Positions 35,934-44,528 of a stretch of DNA of 64,000 nt are shown in pieces. The first letter of the stretch is position 1, and each line of letters opens with the position of its first letter. Origin of the DNA: CAVSUZ01 sp963834715 (GTDB lineage Bacteria; Pseudomonadota; Alphaproteobacteria; Acetobacterales; Acetobacteraceae). The notes below the pieces were generated by a model. That model was given only the letters and a program-made list of their open reading frames with translations. It was not told the origin of the DNA and searched no databases. The translations under genes were made by a program, and so were the position numbers. The stretch spans positions 1-64,000 of the forward strand of contig CAWIDE010000018.1 of the NCBI GenBank assembly GCA_963834715.1. Reading direction: 5' to 3'.

Positions 35934-36869
35934 TCAGAGGGCGTCGGCGACGGCGTCGCGGTAACGCTTGAGCGCGTCCAAATGGTCGACGGCGCCGCGG
36001 CCTTTAATACGCGTGTGGTGGCGGCGGCCGAAAGTCGTGGTGAGGCAGATGTGCGATGCGCCGGCCTGCTTCCAGAAAGCCACTTCCTTGCGCCAGTCGG
36101 CAGGCGTTCCGGCGCCACAGGAGGTCCAGACTTCGATGCCGACGGCAGCGGGGTCGCGGCCGGCCTGATGGATCAGCCTGCGGAGCTGATCGAAGATCTC
36201 AAGCGCGGCGCGGTCGGGCGGGTAGGCGTTGGGCATCCAGCCGTCGCCGAGCTTGGCGATGCGGGGCAGGGTGCGTTCGTGATGGCCGCCGAACCAAACG
36301 GGGATGTGGCCGGAGGCGGGGCGGGGGTTGATGCCGGCGTCCTCGATCCTGTGGTAGCGGCCCTCGAAGGTGACGTGCGGCTCGGCCCAGACGCGGCGTA
36401 TGACCTCTACCTGTTCCTCGGAGCGGCGGCCACGGTTGTGGAAGTCTTCGTTCAGCGCCGTAAATTCGGCTTCGTTCCATCCGACACCAACGCCAAGACG
36501 AAAGCGGCCACCGCAGAGCACGTCCAGGCATGCGGCCTGCTTGGCGACGAGCGCGGTCTGGCGCTGCGGGAGAATGAGCACGCCAGTGGCGAAACCGAGC
36601 CTCGTAGTGCAGGCGGAGAGGAAGCCGAACAGCACGAACGGGTCGTGGAAGAGATCGGAAGAGGTGTTGCGGCCAGGTTCCCAATCCGGGCGGCTGGCTG
36701 TGTTGACGCCGAGGACGTGGTCGGGCGCTTCGATGAAGTCGTAGCCGAGGCTTTCCATGGTTTGCGCGTAGTCGCGCACGACGGATGGACCAGGACCGAT
36801 ATCAGTGAGGGGAATGAGGGCGCCGAGCTGCATGAAGGTAGGTTCGGCTGGCTCGAGGGAGGGCGTCAA
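35934..36869 (-). CDS. LLM-class flavin-dependent oxidoreductase
   Basis: This 311-residue protein has the bacterial-luciferase-like barrel. It opens with FMQLGALIPLTDIGPGPSVV, then YDFIEAPDHVLGVN, TTRLGFATGVLILPQRQT and the family hallmark FRLGVGVGWNEAEFTALN. Enzymes of this group use FMN or F420 to oxidise small molecules; the cofactor cannot be decided from the sequence. The family text is close to the F420-type subgroup with TIGR03619-like features. It may be cotranscribed with pepN downstream. Confidence 0.85.
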   Translation of the reverse strand: MTPSLEPAEPTFMQLGALIPLTDIGPGPSVVRDYAQTMESLGYDFIEAPDHVLGVNTASRPDWEPGRNTSSDLFHDPFVLFGFLSACTTRLGFATGVLILPQRQTALVAKQAACLDVLCGGRFRLGVGVGWNEAEFTALNEDFHNRGRRSEEQVEVIRRVWAEPHVTFEGRYHRIEDAGINPRPASGHIPVWFGGHHERTLPRIAKLGDGWMPNAYPPDRAALEIFDQLRRLIHQAGRDPAAVGIEVWTSCGAGTPADWRKEVAFWKQAGASHICLTTTFGRRHHTRIKGRGAVDHLDALKRYRDAVADAL

Positions 36870-36938
36870 GGCGGGCCGGGCGGCCCGGGGATAGAGAGGC
36901 AGTGGAAATAGAGGAGACCCGCGGCGAGTGGGGCGGAC

Positions 36939-37262
36939 TCATCGCTCACGTTTCTGCGGGTCTGGCACATCCATCTCCAGCAGGCAGGAGCTCAGGCTCT
37001 TGCCATGAGCATCAAGCGCCAGCGAGCGCGTCACACCACCCCCCAGGGCGCCATACAGCACGAAGTTCAATGCGCCGAGCCCGGGCAGCTCGTAGGGCTC
37101 GACCTCGCCAAGCACCAACTCACCGAAATGCGCCTTTACCCGCGCTGCAGTGACATGTTCGCGCAGGAACGCGAAGTCTCCCGGCTCGTGCGCGATCACC
37201 GAGACCGACGAGGTGTCGCCTTTGTCCCCGGTGCGCACGTGCGCAAGTTCACGTAGCTTCAT
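36939..37262 (-). CDS. AtuA-associated small protein
   Basis: The ATG at 37262 overlaps the stop of the AtuA-like gene (TGATG) and gives 107 residues. The text KLRELAHVRTGDKGDTSSVS, VIAHEPGDFAFLREHVTAA and NFVLYGALGGGVTRSLALD is that of the small domain which accompanies, or is fused to, AtuA/DUF1446 proteins in catabolic clusters. In this window the large and small parts are separate, coupled genes. The partner proteins act in acyclic terpene or fatty-acid breakdown in pseudomonads, but here no carboxylase genes are present, so the pathway is open. Confidence 0.8.
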   Translation of the reverse strand: MKLRELAHVRTGDKGDTSSVSVIAHEPGDFAFLREHVTAARVKAHFGELVLGEVEPYELPGLGALNFVLYGALGGGVTRSLALDAHGKSLSSCLLEMDVPDPQKRER

Positions 37263-38601
37263 CAGCTTACCAGTCTTGTGATGCAGGGCTGCACAAGGCT
37301 CTCGGGAATCAGCGTGGAGACCACGCCGACGACCTCGCGGGCGGATTTCCAAGCCCCGCCACCACCGGCGGGACCGTTCGTGTAAAGCGTTTCTACTTCG
37401 TTCCCGATCCGCACGGCCTCCGCCATGCTGTCAGTGCGCCCGATAACGCGGATACGGACTTCGGGCGGCTCGGGTCGCTGGGGTTCGGTACCGCGACGCA
37501 GCGCGTTCCAACCGATGATGTCGCAGCGCAATTCGGTGGTGCGCACCCCAATCAATGCCAAGCGTTCGCGAACGATCTCCAGCGCCAGACGCGCGCGGGC
37601 GAGGCAGCCGGCGCCACCGTAGGACATCTGGCCCTCGCCGATAAACGAATCACGGTATCCGAGTGAGACCTTCAACAACCCAGTCCGCGGGCCGCCGCTT
37701 GCACCGGAAACACGGACCCGATCCGGCCCCTCCTGCTCCAGGCGCACCCCCGAGAAATCGGCAACCACGTCCGGCTGATAGTACCGGGCCGGGTCGTGCA
37801 GTTCGTATAGCAACTGCTCCTTGCAGGTTTTCACGCTCACCATACCACCCGAGCCGGCCACCTTGGTAACCACCGCAGTGCCATCGGGCTCTACCTCGGC
37901 CAGCGGAAAGCCTAGGCGGGCGAGATTGGCGACATCCTTGTAGCCGGGATCGGCGAAATAGCCGCCCGTAATCTGGCCGGCGCACTCCAGCAAATGACCG
38001 ACGGCGATCCCACGACCAAGCGAAGGCCAATCGTCCTCCGCCCAGCCGAATTCGTGCACCAGGGGGGCGGCGAATATGGCGGGATCGGCAACCCGGCCGG
38101 TGATAACGACGTCGGCCGCTTCTGCAAGCGCGGTCACAATCGGGGCAACACCCAGATAGGCGTTGGCGGAAACCACGCGACCGCCGAGCGAGGACACCGT
38201 TTCGCCAGTGCGCTCCATCAGTGGGTCGTCGCGGCTTCGCACGATCGGCAGTACATCATCGCCGGTAACGGCGGCAATCCTGAGGCCGCGCAGTCCAAGT
38301 ATGCGCGCGATGTGGGCGGTCCGGGCGGCGGCTCCCTCTGGATTGGCGGCGCCCATATTGGTGATGATCCGGATACCGCGTTGCACGCAGGCGGCAGCAC
38401 TGCGCGCATCCGCTCCTCCAGCAGCTTGTCATAACCGGCGTCGGGGTTACTGAGCCGCTCCTGCTGAGCGAGCGCGATAGTGCGTTCGGCAAGGCACTCG
38501 AACCCAAGGTACTGAATGTCCCCATGCTCGGCGAGTTCCACCGCCGGCTCTATTCGATCGCCCGAATAGCCCGCGCCTGACCCGATGCGCACGATATGCA
38601 T
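37262..38601 (-). pseudogene. AtuA-like (DUF1446) protein, single frameshift
   Basis: The natural start is the ATG at 38601 (MHIVRIGSGAGYSGDRIEPA, then LGFECLAERTIALAQQERL). At about 38400 the frame breaks in the segment for LPACVQRGIRIITNMGAANP; one missing G in CTGCCGGCCTGC explains it. The second frame then runs intact to 37262 (VVITGRVADPAIFAAPLVHE, GGYFADPGYKDVANLARLGF). Repaired, the protein would be about 446 residues, the normal length. It is divergent from the SDR gene and coupled to the small partner gene downstream. Both halves are well conserved, so the break may be a sequence error. Confidence 0.82.
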
Positions 38602-38656
38602 GGAGACAAGGGTAGGCTGGAGGCATGATCTTGGCTACATCTGCGGATCTGGCCAG

Positions 38657-39434
38657 ATGAATATCTCTCCTCGGATTCCGCGTGTCGCTCTGGTGACCGG
38701 TGCCGCCCGGCGCATCGGGGCGGCGATCGCGCTCGCGCTGGCCGGGGCGGGATTCGACATTGCGGTGCATTTCCGGACAAGCCGTAATGAGGCAGAGAGC
38801 CTCGCCCCGAGCATTCGCCGCCTGGGCCGGCGTGCGGAACTTTTCCAGAGGGATCTCGCACTGGAAAGCCAAATCGAAACGCTGATCGAGGGGGTGCAGG
38901 CCGTCCTCGGGCCAGTCGGCCTTTTGATCAACAATGCCAGCTTGTTCCAGCGCGATGAGTGGGACACTGCCACGCGACGATCCTGGGACGCCCACCTGGA
39001 GTCAAACCTACGCGCCCCGTTCGTGCTAACCCAGCATTTCGCCAGGTCGTTGCCTGCGGAGGCGGAAGGCCTCGTAATCAATATGCTGGACCAGCGAGTT
39101 CTGGTCACTGACGCCCCACTACATTTCCTACAGTGTGTCGAAGTACGCGCTGTGGGGTCTCACTCAGTCGTTGGCGCTGGCGCTTGCGCCCCGTATCCGT
39201 GTGAATGGCATTGGCCCTGGCCCCGCTCTGCCCAACGCGCAACAGAGCATCGCACAGTTCGAAGCGCAATATGCGTCGACCCCACTTCGACGCGGTACGT
39301 CCCCGCAGGAGATCGCCGAGGCCGTGCTGGCAATCCTGAGGCTGCCTGCAATGACCGGCCAGATGATCGCGCTGGATGGCGCCCAGCATCTGCAGTGGAA
39401 ATCCGGCAGGTTGCCGCCGAGGGAGGAGGAATAG
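38657..39434 (+). pseudogene. Pteridine-reductase-like SDR (FolM-like), single frameshift
   Basis: From the ATG at 38657 the N-terminal part shows the NAD(P)-binding TGAARRIGAAIALALAGAG and the NNAS motif in LLINNASLFQRDEWDTA. Near 39115 the frame is lost. The next frame carries the catalytic YSVSKYALWGLT and the family-specific end TPLRRGTSPQEIAEAV, then GQMIALDGAQHLQW. That ending is shared with short-chain reductases of pteridines such as FolM. The gene precedes uvrC, an arrangement common in alphaproteobacteria. Both halves look functional, so the break is either recent or an error. Confidence 0.8.
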
Positions 39435-39779
39435 GGGAGAAGCCGGTTTGTGTGTCGAAAACCTTACGGCTCCGCCGGCAACGAGGCCTGTCGCGCCAAA
39501 TGTGGGACAACGAGCAGTGGATTTATCCACGTTCGCGCGAAGCGTGATCATAACACATGTGTCACAGGCGAAGGTTGATTGGACGAGCAGGAGACAGCCT
39601 GCGACTCGGGCATGCTCCGTCAAGGAAAACAATGGGTTAGTCCAATGCCTGTTTTTTGGGCAATGTTGTGCAATGCAAGCTGTAAGGCCAACTTAACAGG
39701 TTTGTGACAGTGCGCGCCCACAGAGTTATCCACAGAATCAGTGGAAAACCCGTTTCGGAAAAGGGCGGGGTGGTGCTTG
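39435..39779. other. A/T-rich intergenic region with two DnaA-box-like sites
   Basis: This spacer between the SDR gene and uvrC is visibly richer in A/T than its surroundings. It contains TTATCCACA at 39726–39734, a perfect DnaA box, and TTATCCACG at 39523–39531. It also holds a palindrome ACACATGTGT near 39553 and a run of six T at about 39652. No protein is recognised in it. It may hold the uvrC promoter; an origin-like function is possible but only two boxes are seen. Confidence 0.45.
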
Positions 39780-41654
39780 ATGAGTGATCATAAAACCTTA
39801 ACCGGCGCGCCTGCGATCGAGGAAGCACTCGGCACAATGCCGCTCGGTCCCGGCGTCTACCGGATGCTGGATGCAAAAGGGGACGCGCTATACGTCGGGA
39901 AAGCGCGCAGTCTTAAAAAGCGCGTCACATCTTACACTCAGATCGGCCGGCTTCCGGAGAGGCTGCGCCGCATGGTGTCGGAAACGTCCTCCGTCGAGAT
40001 TATGACCACCCATACGGAGGCCGAGGCGCTGTTACTGGAGGCCAACCTCATCAAGCGCCTGAAGCCGCGGTTCAACATCGTCCTGCGGGACGACAAGTCC
40101 TACCCCTGGCTAATGCTGACCGAGGACCATCCATTTCCGCAGATCGTCAAGCATCGGGGGGCTCAGGTCCGCAAAGGAACGTATTGGGGCCCGTTCGCCT
40201 CTGCCTGGGCGGTCAACCAGACGGTCACCGCCATGCAGCGCGTGTTCCTGCTCCGCTCCTGCGCGGATACGGTGTTTGCCAACCGAAGTCGTCCATGTCT
40301 CCTGTATCAGATCCGCCGCTGCTCCGCACCCTGCGTCGGGCGGATCAGCCAGGAGGACTATGCCCGGCTAGTCGCACAGGCGAAGGCCTTCCTGGAAGGC
40401 AAATCCGCGGATGTGCAACGCGAGCTGGCAGCCGAAATGGAACAGGCGGCTGAGCATCTCGAGTTCGAACGCGCGGCGGCGGTGCGGGACCGTATACGCG
40501 GGCTGACTCACGTCCAAAGCAACGATGTGATCAACCCCGCCAGCCTCAGGGACGCGGATGTGATCGCGGCCTGGCAGGATGGTGGCCAAACCTGCGTGCA
40601 GGTGTTCTTCGTGCGTGGTGGCCGGAACAACGGCAATCGTGCGTTCTTCCCCACTCACGCCCGGCATGAGGAAGCCAGCGAGGTCCTCGCCGCGTTCGTC
40701 GCTCAGTTCTACGATGACAAGCTGCCACCGCCTTGCATTCTGACCAGCCATGACCTGCCCGAGCATGAGCTGGTTGCGGAGGCACTTTCGTTGAAGGCTG
40801 GGTGCAAGGTGGAGATTTCCGTCCCTAAGCGGGGTGAAAAGCACGCCGTTGTGCAGCACGCGGTTATGAATTCGCGCGAAGCGTTGGAGAGAAAGCTCGC
40901 AGAAAGTGCAGGACAGGCGAAGCTGCTGGAAGCCGTGGCGCAGGTGTTCGGTCTGCCTGGATCCCCCGAACGCATCGAGGTTTACGACAACAGCCATATC
41001 ATGGGCGCGAACCCCTACGGGGTGATGATCGTTGGCGGACCGGAGGGGTTTGTGAAGTCCGCCTACCGCAAGTTCGGCATCCGCGGGCCAATTACTCCAG
41101 GCGACGACTTCGGTATGATGCGGGAGGTGATGCAGCGACGTTTCGGGCGCGCTTTGCGAGAGCAGGCGGAGGGGGAACGGCCGGCGTGGCCTGATCTGGT
41201 GTTGATCGATGGCGGGGCAGGGCAGCTCTCCGCAGCGCGCGCCACTTTGCAGGATCTTGGTGTGGGGGATGTGCCGCTGGTTGCCATCGCCAAGGGGCCG
41301 GATCGCGACGCGGGGCGAGAATGGTTTCATACAGAAGGGCGCGAGCCATTCCAGCTTCCGCCGCGCGATCCGGTGCTGTATTTTCTGCAACGTCTTCGCG
41401 ACGAGGCGCACCGTTTCGCCATTACCAGTCATCGCACCGGCCGTTCGAAGGGGCTGACCCGGAGCGAGTTGGATGAGATTCCGGGTATCGGCGCGGCGCG
41501 GAAACGTGCGCTGCTCAACCACTTTGGCTCGGCGCGGGGTGTCAAAATGGCTGGGCTCGGAGACCTGGAGGCTGCGCCGGGAATTAGCCGGGAGACTGCG
41601 CGGCGCGTGTATGCGTTTTTCCACCCAGGTGTGCGGGTAGAGGGCACTCCCTGA
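39780..41654 (+). CDS. uvrC: Excinuclease ABC subunit C
   Basis: This 624-residue protein makes the dual incisions around bulky DNA lesions in nucleotide excision repair together with UvrB. The N-terminal GIY-YIG nuclease opens with PLGPGVYRMLDAKGDALYVG. The UvrB-binding coiled coil is at ELAAEMEQAAEHLEFERAAA, and the second RNase H-like nuclease includes EVYDNSHIMGANPYGVMIV and LVLIDGGAGQLSAA. A helix-hairpin-helix pair lies at the end (LDEIPGIGAARKRALLNHFG). I start at the ATG at 39780; the frame is open a little further upstream. The protein is full length. Confidence 0.96.
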   Translation: MSDHKTLTGAPAIEEALGTMPLGPGVYRMLDAKGDALYVGKARSLKKRVTSYTQIGRLPERLRRMVSETSSVEIMTTHTEAEALLLEANLIKRLKPRFNIVLRDDKSYPWLMLTEDHPFPQIVKHRGAQVRKGTYWGPFASAWAVNQTVTAMQRVFLLRSCADTVFANRSRPCLLYQIRRCSAPCVGRISQEDYARLVAQAKAFLEGKSADVQRELAAEMEQAAEHLEFERAAAVRDRIRGLTHVQSNDVINPASLRDADVIAAWQDGGQTCVQVFFVRGGRNNGNRAFFPTHARHEEASEVLAAFVAQFYDDKLPPPCILTSHDLPEHELVAEALSLKAGCKVEISVPKRGEKHAVVQHAVMNSREALERKLAESAGQAKLLEAVAQVFGLPGSPERIEVYDNSHIMGANPYGVMIVGGPEGFVKSAYRKFGIRGPITPGDDFGMMREVMQRRFGRALREQAEGERPAWPDLVLIDGGAGQLSAARATLQDLGVGDVPLVAIAKGPDRDAGREWFHTEGREPFQLPPRDPVLYFLQRLRDEAHRFAITSHRTGRSKGLTRSELDEIPGIGAARKRALLNHFGSARGVKMAGLGDLEAAPGISRETARRVYAFFHPGVRVEGTP

Positions 41655-42006
41655 TGGACCAGGCGGCTCTCATGTAGTAATATTAGTTCGCATAACAACT
41701 ATTTTGAAACCGCTATCGGCTACTTCGGCACAAACAGAAATGCGATTGCCGGCGGGGGTGGCATAAAATGCGTTCTTACCCTCGTACCAAAGTGGCTCGA
41801 CGCGCAACTCAGCATCTTGGGCGGACGCTACGGCGCTACCCGATTGCCGGATGCCAGTTTCCGCTATCTGCAGCTTCAGTAACACCGATTGAGGCGACCC
41901 TGGCGATTCCGGGCTCGGAGGGGCTTAGCCGCTGGTTGAGCATACCGAGAACATGATCATCCCGTTGGTGGACCTGGCCCGGTTCGGCGCCTAAAATTGG
42001 GACTGC
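41655..42006. other. Spacer with one doubtful minus-strand ORF
   Basis: The spacer between uvrC and pgsA has one minus-strand frame of 71 codons at 41670–41885, beginning MLLKLQIAETGIRQSG and containing EPLWYEGKNAFYATPAGNR. It has protein-like composition but no signal peptide, no recognised family and no clear ribosome-binding site. It may be a remnant. No RNA gene or terminator is evident. Confidence 0.35.
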
Positions 42007-42612
42007 ATGCTGACCGACCTTCCCAACATGCTGACCCTCTCGCGGGTCGTCGCCATCCCGTTGCTGATCGCGCTGGTCGCACTGCAGGTGCCGGCGGCTG
42101 ACCTGGCGGCCTGCGTCGTTTTCAGTGCGGCTGCCGTGACCGACTATTTCGACGGCCATCTCGCCCGGTCCTGGCGGCAGCAATCGGACTTTGGGCGCAT
42201 GCTCGATCCTATAGCCGACAAGCTTCTTGTCGGCGCGGCCTTGTTCATGCTGGCCGGCGAAGGTGCTCTGCGCGGGTGGACGCTATATGCCGGGGTGGTC
42301 ATTCTGCTACGTGAAATCCTGGTTAGCGGACTGCGCGAGTTCCTGGCCGGTATTCGCATCGGACTGCCGGTGACAAAGCTGGCCAAATGGAAGACCGGGT
42401 TTCAAATGGGAGCGCTGGGCACCCTGCTGGCCGGCGATCCCTCGGCGAGCCTGCTGCATATGCCCTGGTTGCCGGTGACTGTGATCGGCTCGGCCATGCT
42501 ATGGGTGGCTGCGATCCTGACGCTGATTACGGGGTGGGACTATCTTACGGCGGGCCTGCGGCATGCGACGATGGACCGTCCTCCCGCTTCCAGGGCCATG
42601 CCTCCGCCTTGA
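42007..42612 (+). CDS. pgsA: CDP-diacylglycerol–glycerol-3-phosphate 3-phosphatidyltransferase
   Basis: This 201-residue membrane enzyme makes phosphatidylglycerol phosphate from CDP-diacylglycerol and glycerol 3-phosphate. The CDP-alcohol phosphotransferase signature is complete: DYFDGHLARSWRQQSDFG, then RMLDPIADK, with all Asp residues. N-terminal text LPNMLTLSRVVAIPLLIAL and further hydrophobic segments give about four to five membrane helices. It follows uvrC on the same strand. Its TGA overlaps the TTG start of mobB, so the two are translationally coupled. Confidence 0.94.
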   Translation: MLTDLPNMLTLSRVVAIPLLIALVALQVPAADLAACVVFSAAAVTDYFDGHLARSWRQQSDFGRMLDPIADKLLVGAALFMLAGEGALRGWTLYAGVVILLREILVSGLREFLAGIRIGLPVTKLAKWKTGFQMGALGTLLAGDPSASLLHMPWLPVTVIGSAMLWVAAILTLITGWDYLTAGLRHATMDRPPASRAMPPP

Positions 42613-43118
42613 TCATCCGTTCTCTCGGGATCATTGGGTGGTCCGGCAGCGGCAAGACCACGCTGATCGTTGCGGTGCTGCCGCTGCTGCGCGGACGCGG
42701 TCTTTCTGTTTCCACGATTAAGCACGTTCATCACGGCTTCGACATCGATCAGCCGGACAAGGACAGCTACCGCCACCGACAGGCTGGCGCAAAGGAGGTG
42801 CTGGTCTGCTCTTCGGAACGCTGGGTGCTGCTGCATGAGAATGACGGTCACGAGGCCGTTCCAGCCGAGCTGGTTCGCGTCATGCAGCCCGTCGATCTTG
42901 TGCTGGTGGAGGGCTTTAAGGCGGATCCTGGAACGAAGCTGGAGGTATACCGTCCTGCATTTGGGAAGGAGCCGCTTTGGCCGACAATGCCAGACGTAGC
43001 GGCCGTCGCGTCGGATGTTTCCCTTCCGGGCTGCGGCCGGCGGGTGCTGCCGCTTGACTGCCCAGACGCGGTAGCGGATTGGATCGCCGGCATCCTGCCT
43101 AAGCTCCCAACTGCTTGA
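42609..43118 (+). CDS. mobB: Molybdopterin-guanine dinucleotide biosynthesis protein B
   Basis: This GTP-binding protein of about 169 residues assists MobA in adding GMP to molybdopterin. The P-loop is GIIGWSGSGKTTLIVAVLP and the switch region STIKHVHHGFDIDQPDKDSY. Later VDLVLVEGFKADPGTKLEVY gives the conserved EGFK. The best start is the TTG at 42609, whose last bases overlap the pgsA stop (TTGA); no ATG fits before the P-loop. It is part of the molybdenum-cofactor group with moaD and moaE just downstream. Confidence 0.9.
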   Translation: MIIRSLGIIGWSGSGKTTLIVAVLPLLRGRGLSVSTIKHVHHGFDIDQPDKDSYRHRQAGAKEVLVCSSERWVLLHENDGHEAVPAELVRVMQPVDLVLVEGFKADPGTKLEVYRPAFGKEPLWPTMPDVAAVASDVSLPGCGRRVLPLDCPDAVADWIAGILPKLPTA

Positions 43119-43172
43119 GGAGCCTCTAAATTCTCGGCTAACTGCATCGACCCCGTTCGGAGATTCCGCCCC

Positions 43173-43730
43173 ATGCGGCGCCTCGCCCTGCTTGGCTTCT
43201 GCGTGACCCTTTCCGGCTGCGGCTTCTCTGCCTGGCACCAGGTCCCCTTCGTTGCAGGGCAAGACCCTTATCTGCCGCAGGGAGATAGCGAGAACATGCG
43301 CCGCGCTGAGGGACTCCCCGTGCAAGTTCAGACGATGACCCCCGAGCCTGGCCAAGTATGGCCGCCGCCGCCGACCACGGAACCGACACTGCAGTCGCTG
43401 GAGCAGCAGGGAGGACAACTGCCAAACGAGGCGAGACCGCCACCGGTACCGCCGCCGCAGGGCAGCTCGACCGCGCCACCGCCACCACCACCACCGCCGG
43501 CCACAATCCCGCCGGTCCCGCAGCCCGCAACCCCCGGGCAGCCCAAGGGACCGCCTCCGCCAGTGGCGCAAACGCCGTCGGGTCCGGGCGTACTCAGCGG
43601 CGGTGGCGGAGGATACCAGACCATCACCTTGCCCAACGGGCAGACCGGGATTGTTGTGCCCAACGGCAATGGCACGAGCACGGTGATTTATTCGAACGGT
43701 ACGGTACAGACGATTCCAACGCCTAAATAA
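43173..43730 (+). CDS. Proline-rich lipoprotein
   Basis: This 185-residue protein starts with a lipoprotein signal (MRRLALLGFCVTLSGC, lipobox LSGC). It would be anchored to a membrane by the Cys at residue 16. The mature part has a short ordered segment, then a long low-complexity region with runs of seven to eight Pro, a Gly stretch, and a C-terminal repeat-like part (TITLPNGQTGIVVPNGNGTS). It sits between mobB and moaD, with which it has no obvious functional link. The proline region may span the periplasm. The family is not recognised. Confidence 0.75.
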   Translation: MRRLALLGFCVTLSGCGFSAWHQVPFVAGQDPYLPQGDSENMRRAEGLPVQVQTMTPEPGQVWPPPPTTEPTLQSLEQQGGQLPNEARPPPVPPPQGSSTAPPPPPPPPATIPPVPQPATPGQPKGPPPPVAQTPSGPGVLSGGGGGYQTITLPNGQTGIVVPNGNGTSTVIYSNGTVQTIPTPK

Positions 43731-43735
43731 GGAGC

Positions 43736-44008
43736 ATGAAGGACGATACGCAGCGTGTGACGGTTCTGTATTTCGCCTGGCTTCGTGAACGCGTGGGTGT
43801 GGCGCAAGAACAGATGGAGTTGCCGGCCTCGGTAGAGACCGTCGGAGCCTTGTTGGAGTGGATCGCGGCGCGCTCGCCGCGGCATCGCGCGGCGTTTGAG
43901 AACCGCGCCGTGGTGCGCTGCGCAGTCAACCAGGATTTCGCGGACGCCTCGGCGCCGGTGCGGCCCGGCGACGAGGTGGCGTTCTTTCCGCCGGTGACTG
44001 GGGGCTGA
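43736..44008 (+). CDS. moaD: Molybdopterin synthase small (sulfur-carrier) subunit
   Basis: This 90-residue ubiquitin-fold protein ends in the Gly-Gly needed for thiocarboxylation (FFPPVTGG). Text VTVLYFAWLRERVGVAQEQM and RPGDEVAFFPPV is typical of MoaD. The thiocarboxylate supplies sulfur for converting precursor Z to molybdopterin in the MoaD–MoaE complex. The moaE gene follows after one base. The start is the ATG at 43736, five bases after the lipoprotein stop. Confidence 0.93.
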   Translation: MKDDTQRVTVLYFAWLRERVGVAQEQMELPASVETVGALLEWIAARSPRHRAAFENRAVVRCAVNQDFADASAPVRPGDEVAFFPPVTGG

Positions 44009-44009
44009 A

Positions 44010-44459
44010 TTGGCGCGCGTGCTGGTGCAGGAGGCGGATTTCGATCTGGGTGCGGAATACGCAGCCTTGACCGGTGGACGGACAGACATCGGCGGGATCG
44101 GCGCGTTTATCGGCACGGTGCGGCAGGACGAGGGCAGCCGCCTGGCGGCCCTGCTCCTGGAGCACTATCCGGGCATGACGGAGCGAGCAATCTCCCGGAT
44201 CGTGGCCGAGGCGGAGCGCCGCTGGGAGCTCCAGGGCTGTACGGTCATCCATCGGGTCGGCCGACTGCCGCCGGGCGCGAATATCGTGCTGGTATTAGCC
44301 GCTTCGGCGCACCGGCAAGCGGCGCTGGAAGCGACCGCCTTTCTGATCGACTGGCTTAAGACAAAAGCGCCGTTCTGGAAACGCGAGGAGTTTGCAAACG
44401 GGAGGATCACCTGGGTGGAGGCGCGGGAGTCAGACGAAGCCGCTGCCGCGGGCTGGTAG
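44010..44459 (+). CDS. moaE: Molybdopterin synthase catalytic subunit
   Basis: This 149-residue protein is the large subunit of molybdopterin synthase. Conserved parts are GGIGAFIGTVRQDEGS, LEHYPGMTERAISRIVAEAE, VIHRVGRLPPGANIVLVL and the end DWLKTKAPFWKREEF with the catalytic Lys residues. The start is the TTG at 44010, immediately after moaD. A GTG at 44019 is an alternative. A REP-like repeat follows the stop. Confidence 0.94.
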   Translation: MARVLVQEADFDLGAEYAALTGGRTDIGGIGAFIGTVRQDEGSRLAALLLEHYPGMTERAISRIVAEAERRWELQGCTVIHRVGRLPPGANIVLVLAASAHRQAALEATAFLIDWLKTKAPFWKREEFANGRITWVEARESDEAAAAGW

Positions 44460-44460
44460 G

Positions 44461-44514
44461 TGCCCTCATCCGGCGCGCGTGGCGGCCACCTCTCCCGCGG
44501 GGCAGCAGAGGTGA
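44461..44514. repeat. REP-like intergenic repeat, second copy
   Basis: The segment between moaE and gltX starts GCCCTCATCCGGCGCGCGTG and contains CACCTCTCCCGCGGGGCAG. The copy at 48473 begins with nearly the same words, and the copy at 26400 shares the CTCTCCCGC palindrome. It is a diverged member of one dispersed palindromic family. Confidence 0.6.
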
Positions 44515-44528
44515 GTATGGTACGTCGC

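Noticed and set aside
35919..36911. 330-codon plus-strand ORF opposite the LLM oxidoreductase
   Set aside because: It is a GC-driven shadow of a gene with clear family motifs.
39435..39779. Chromosomal origin of replication
   Set aside because: Only two DnaA-box-like sites are visible and no dnaA, hemE or gidA-type neighbours are present. I keep it as a weak observation only.
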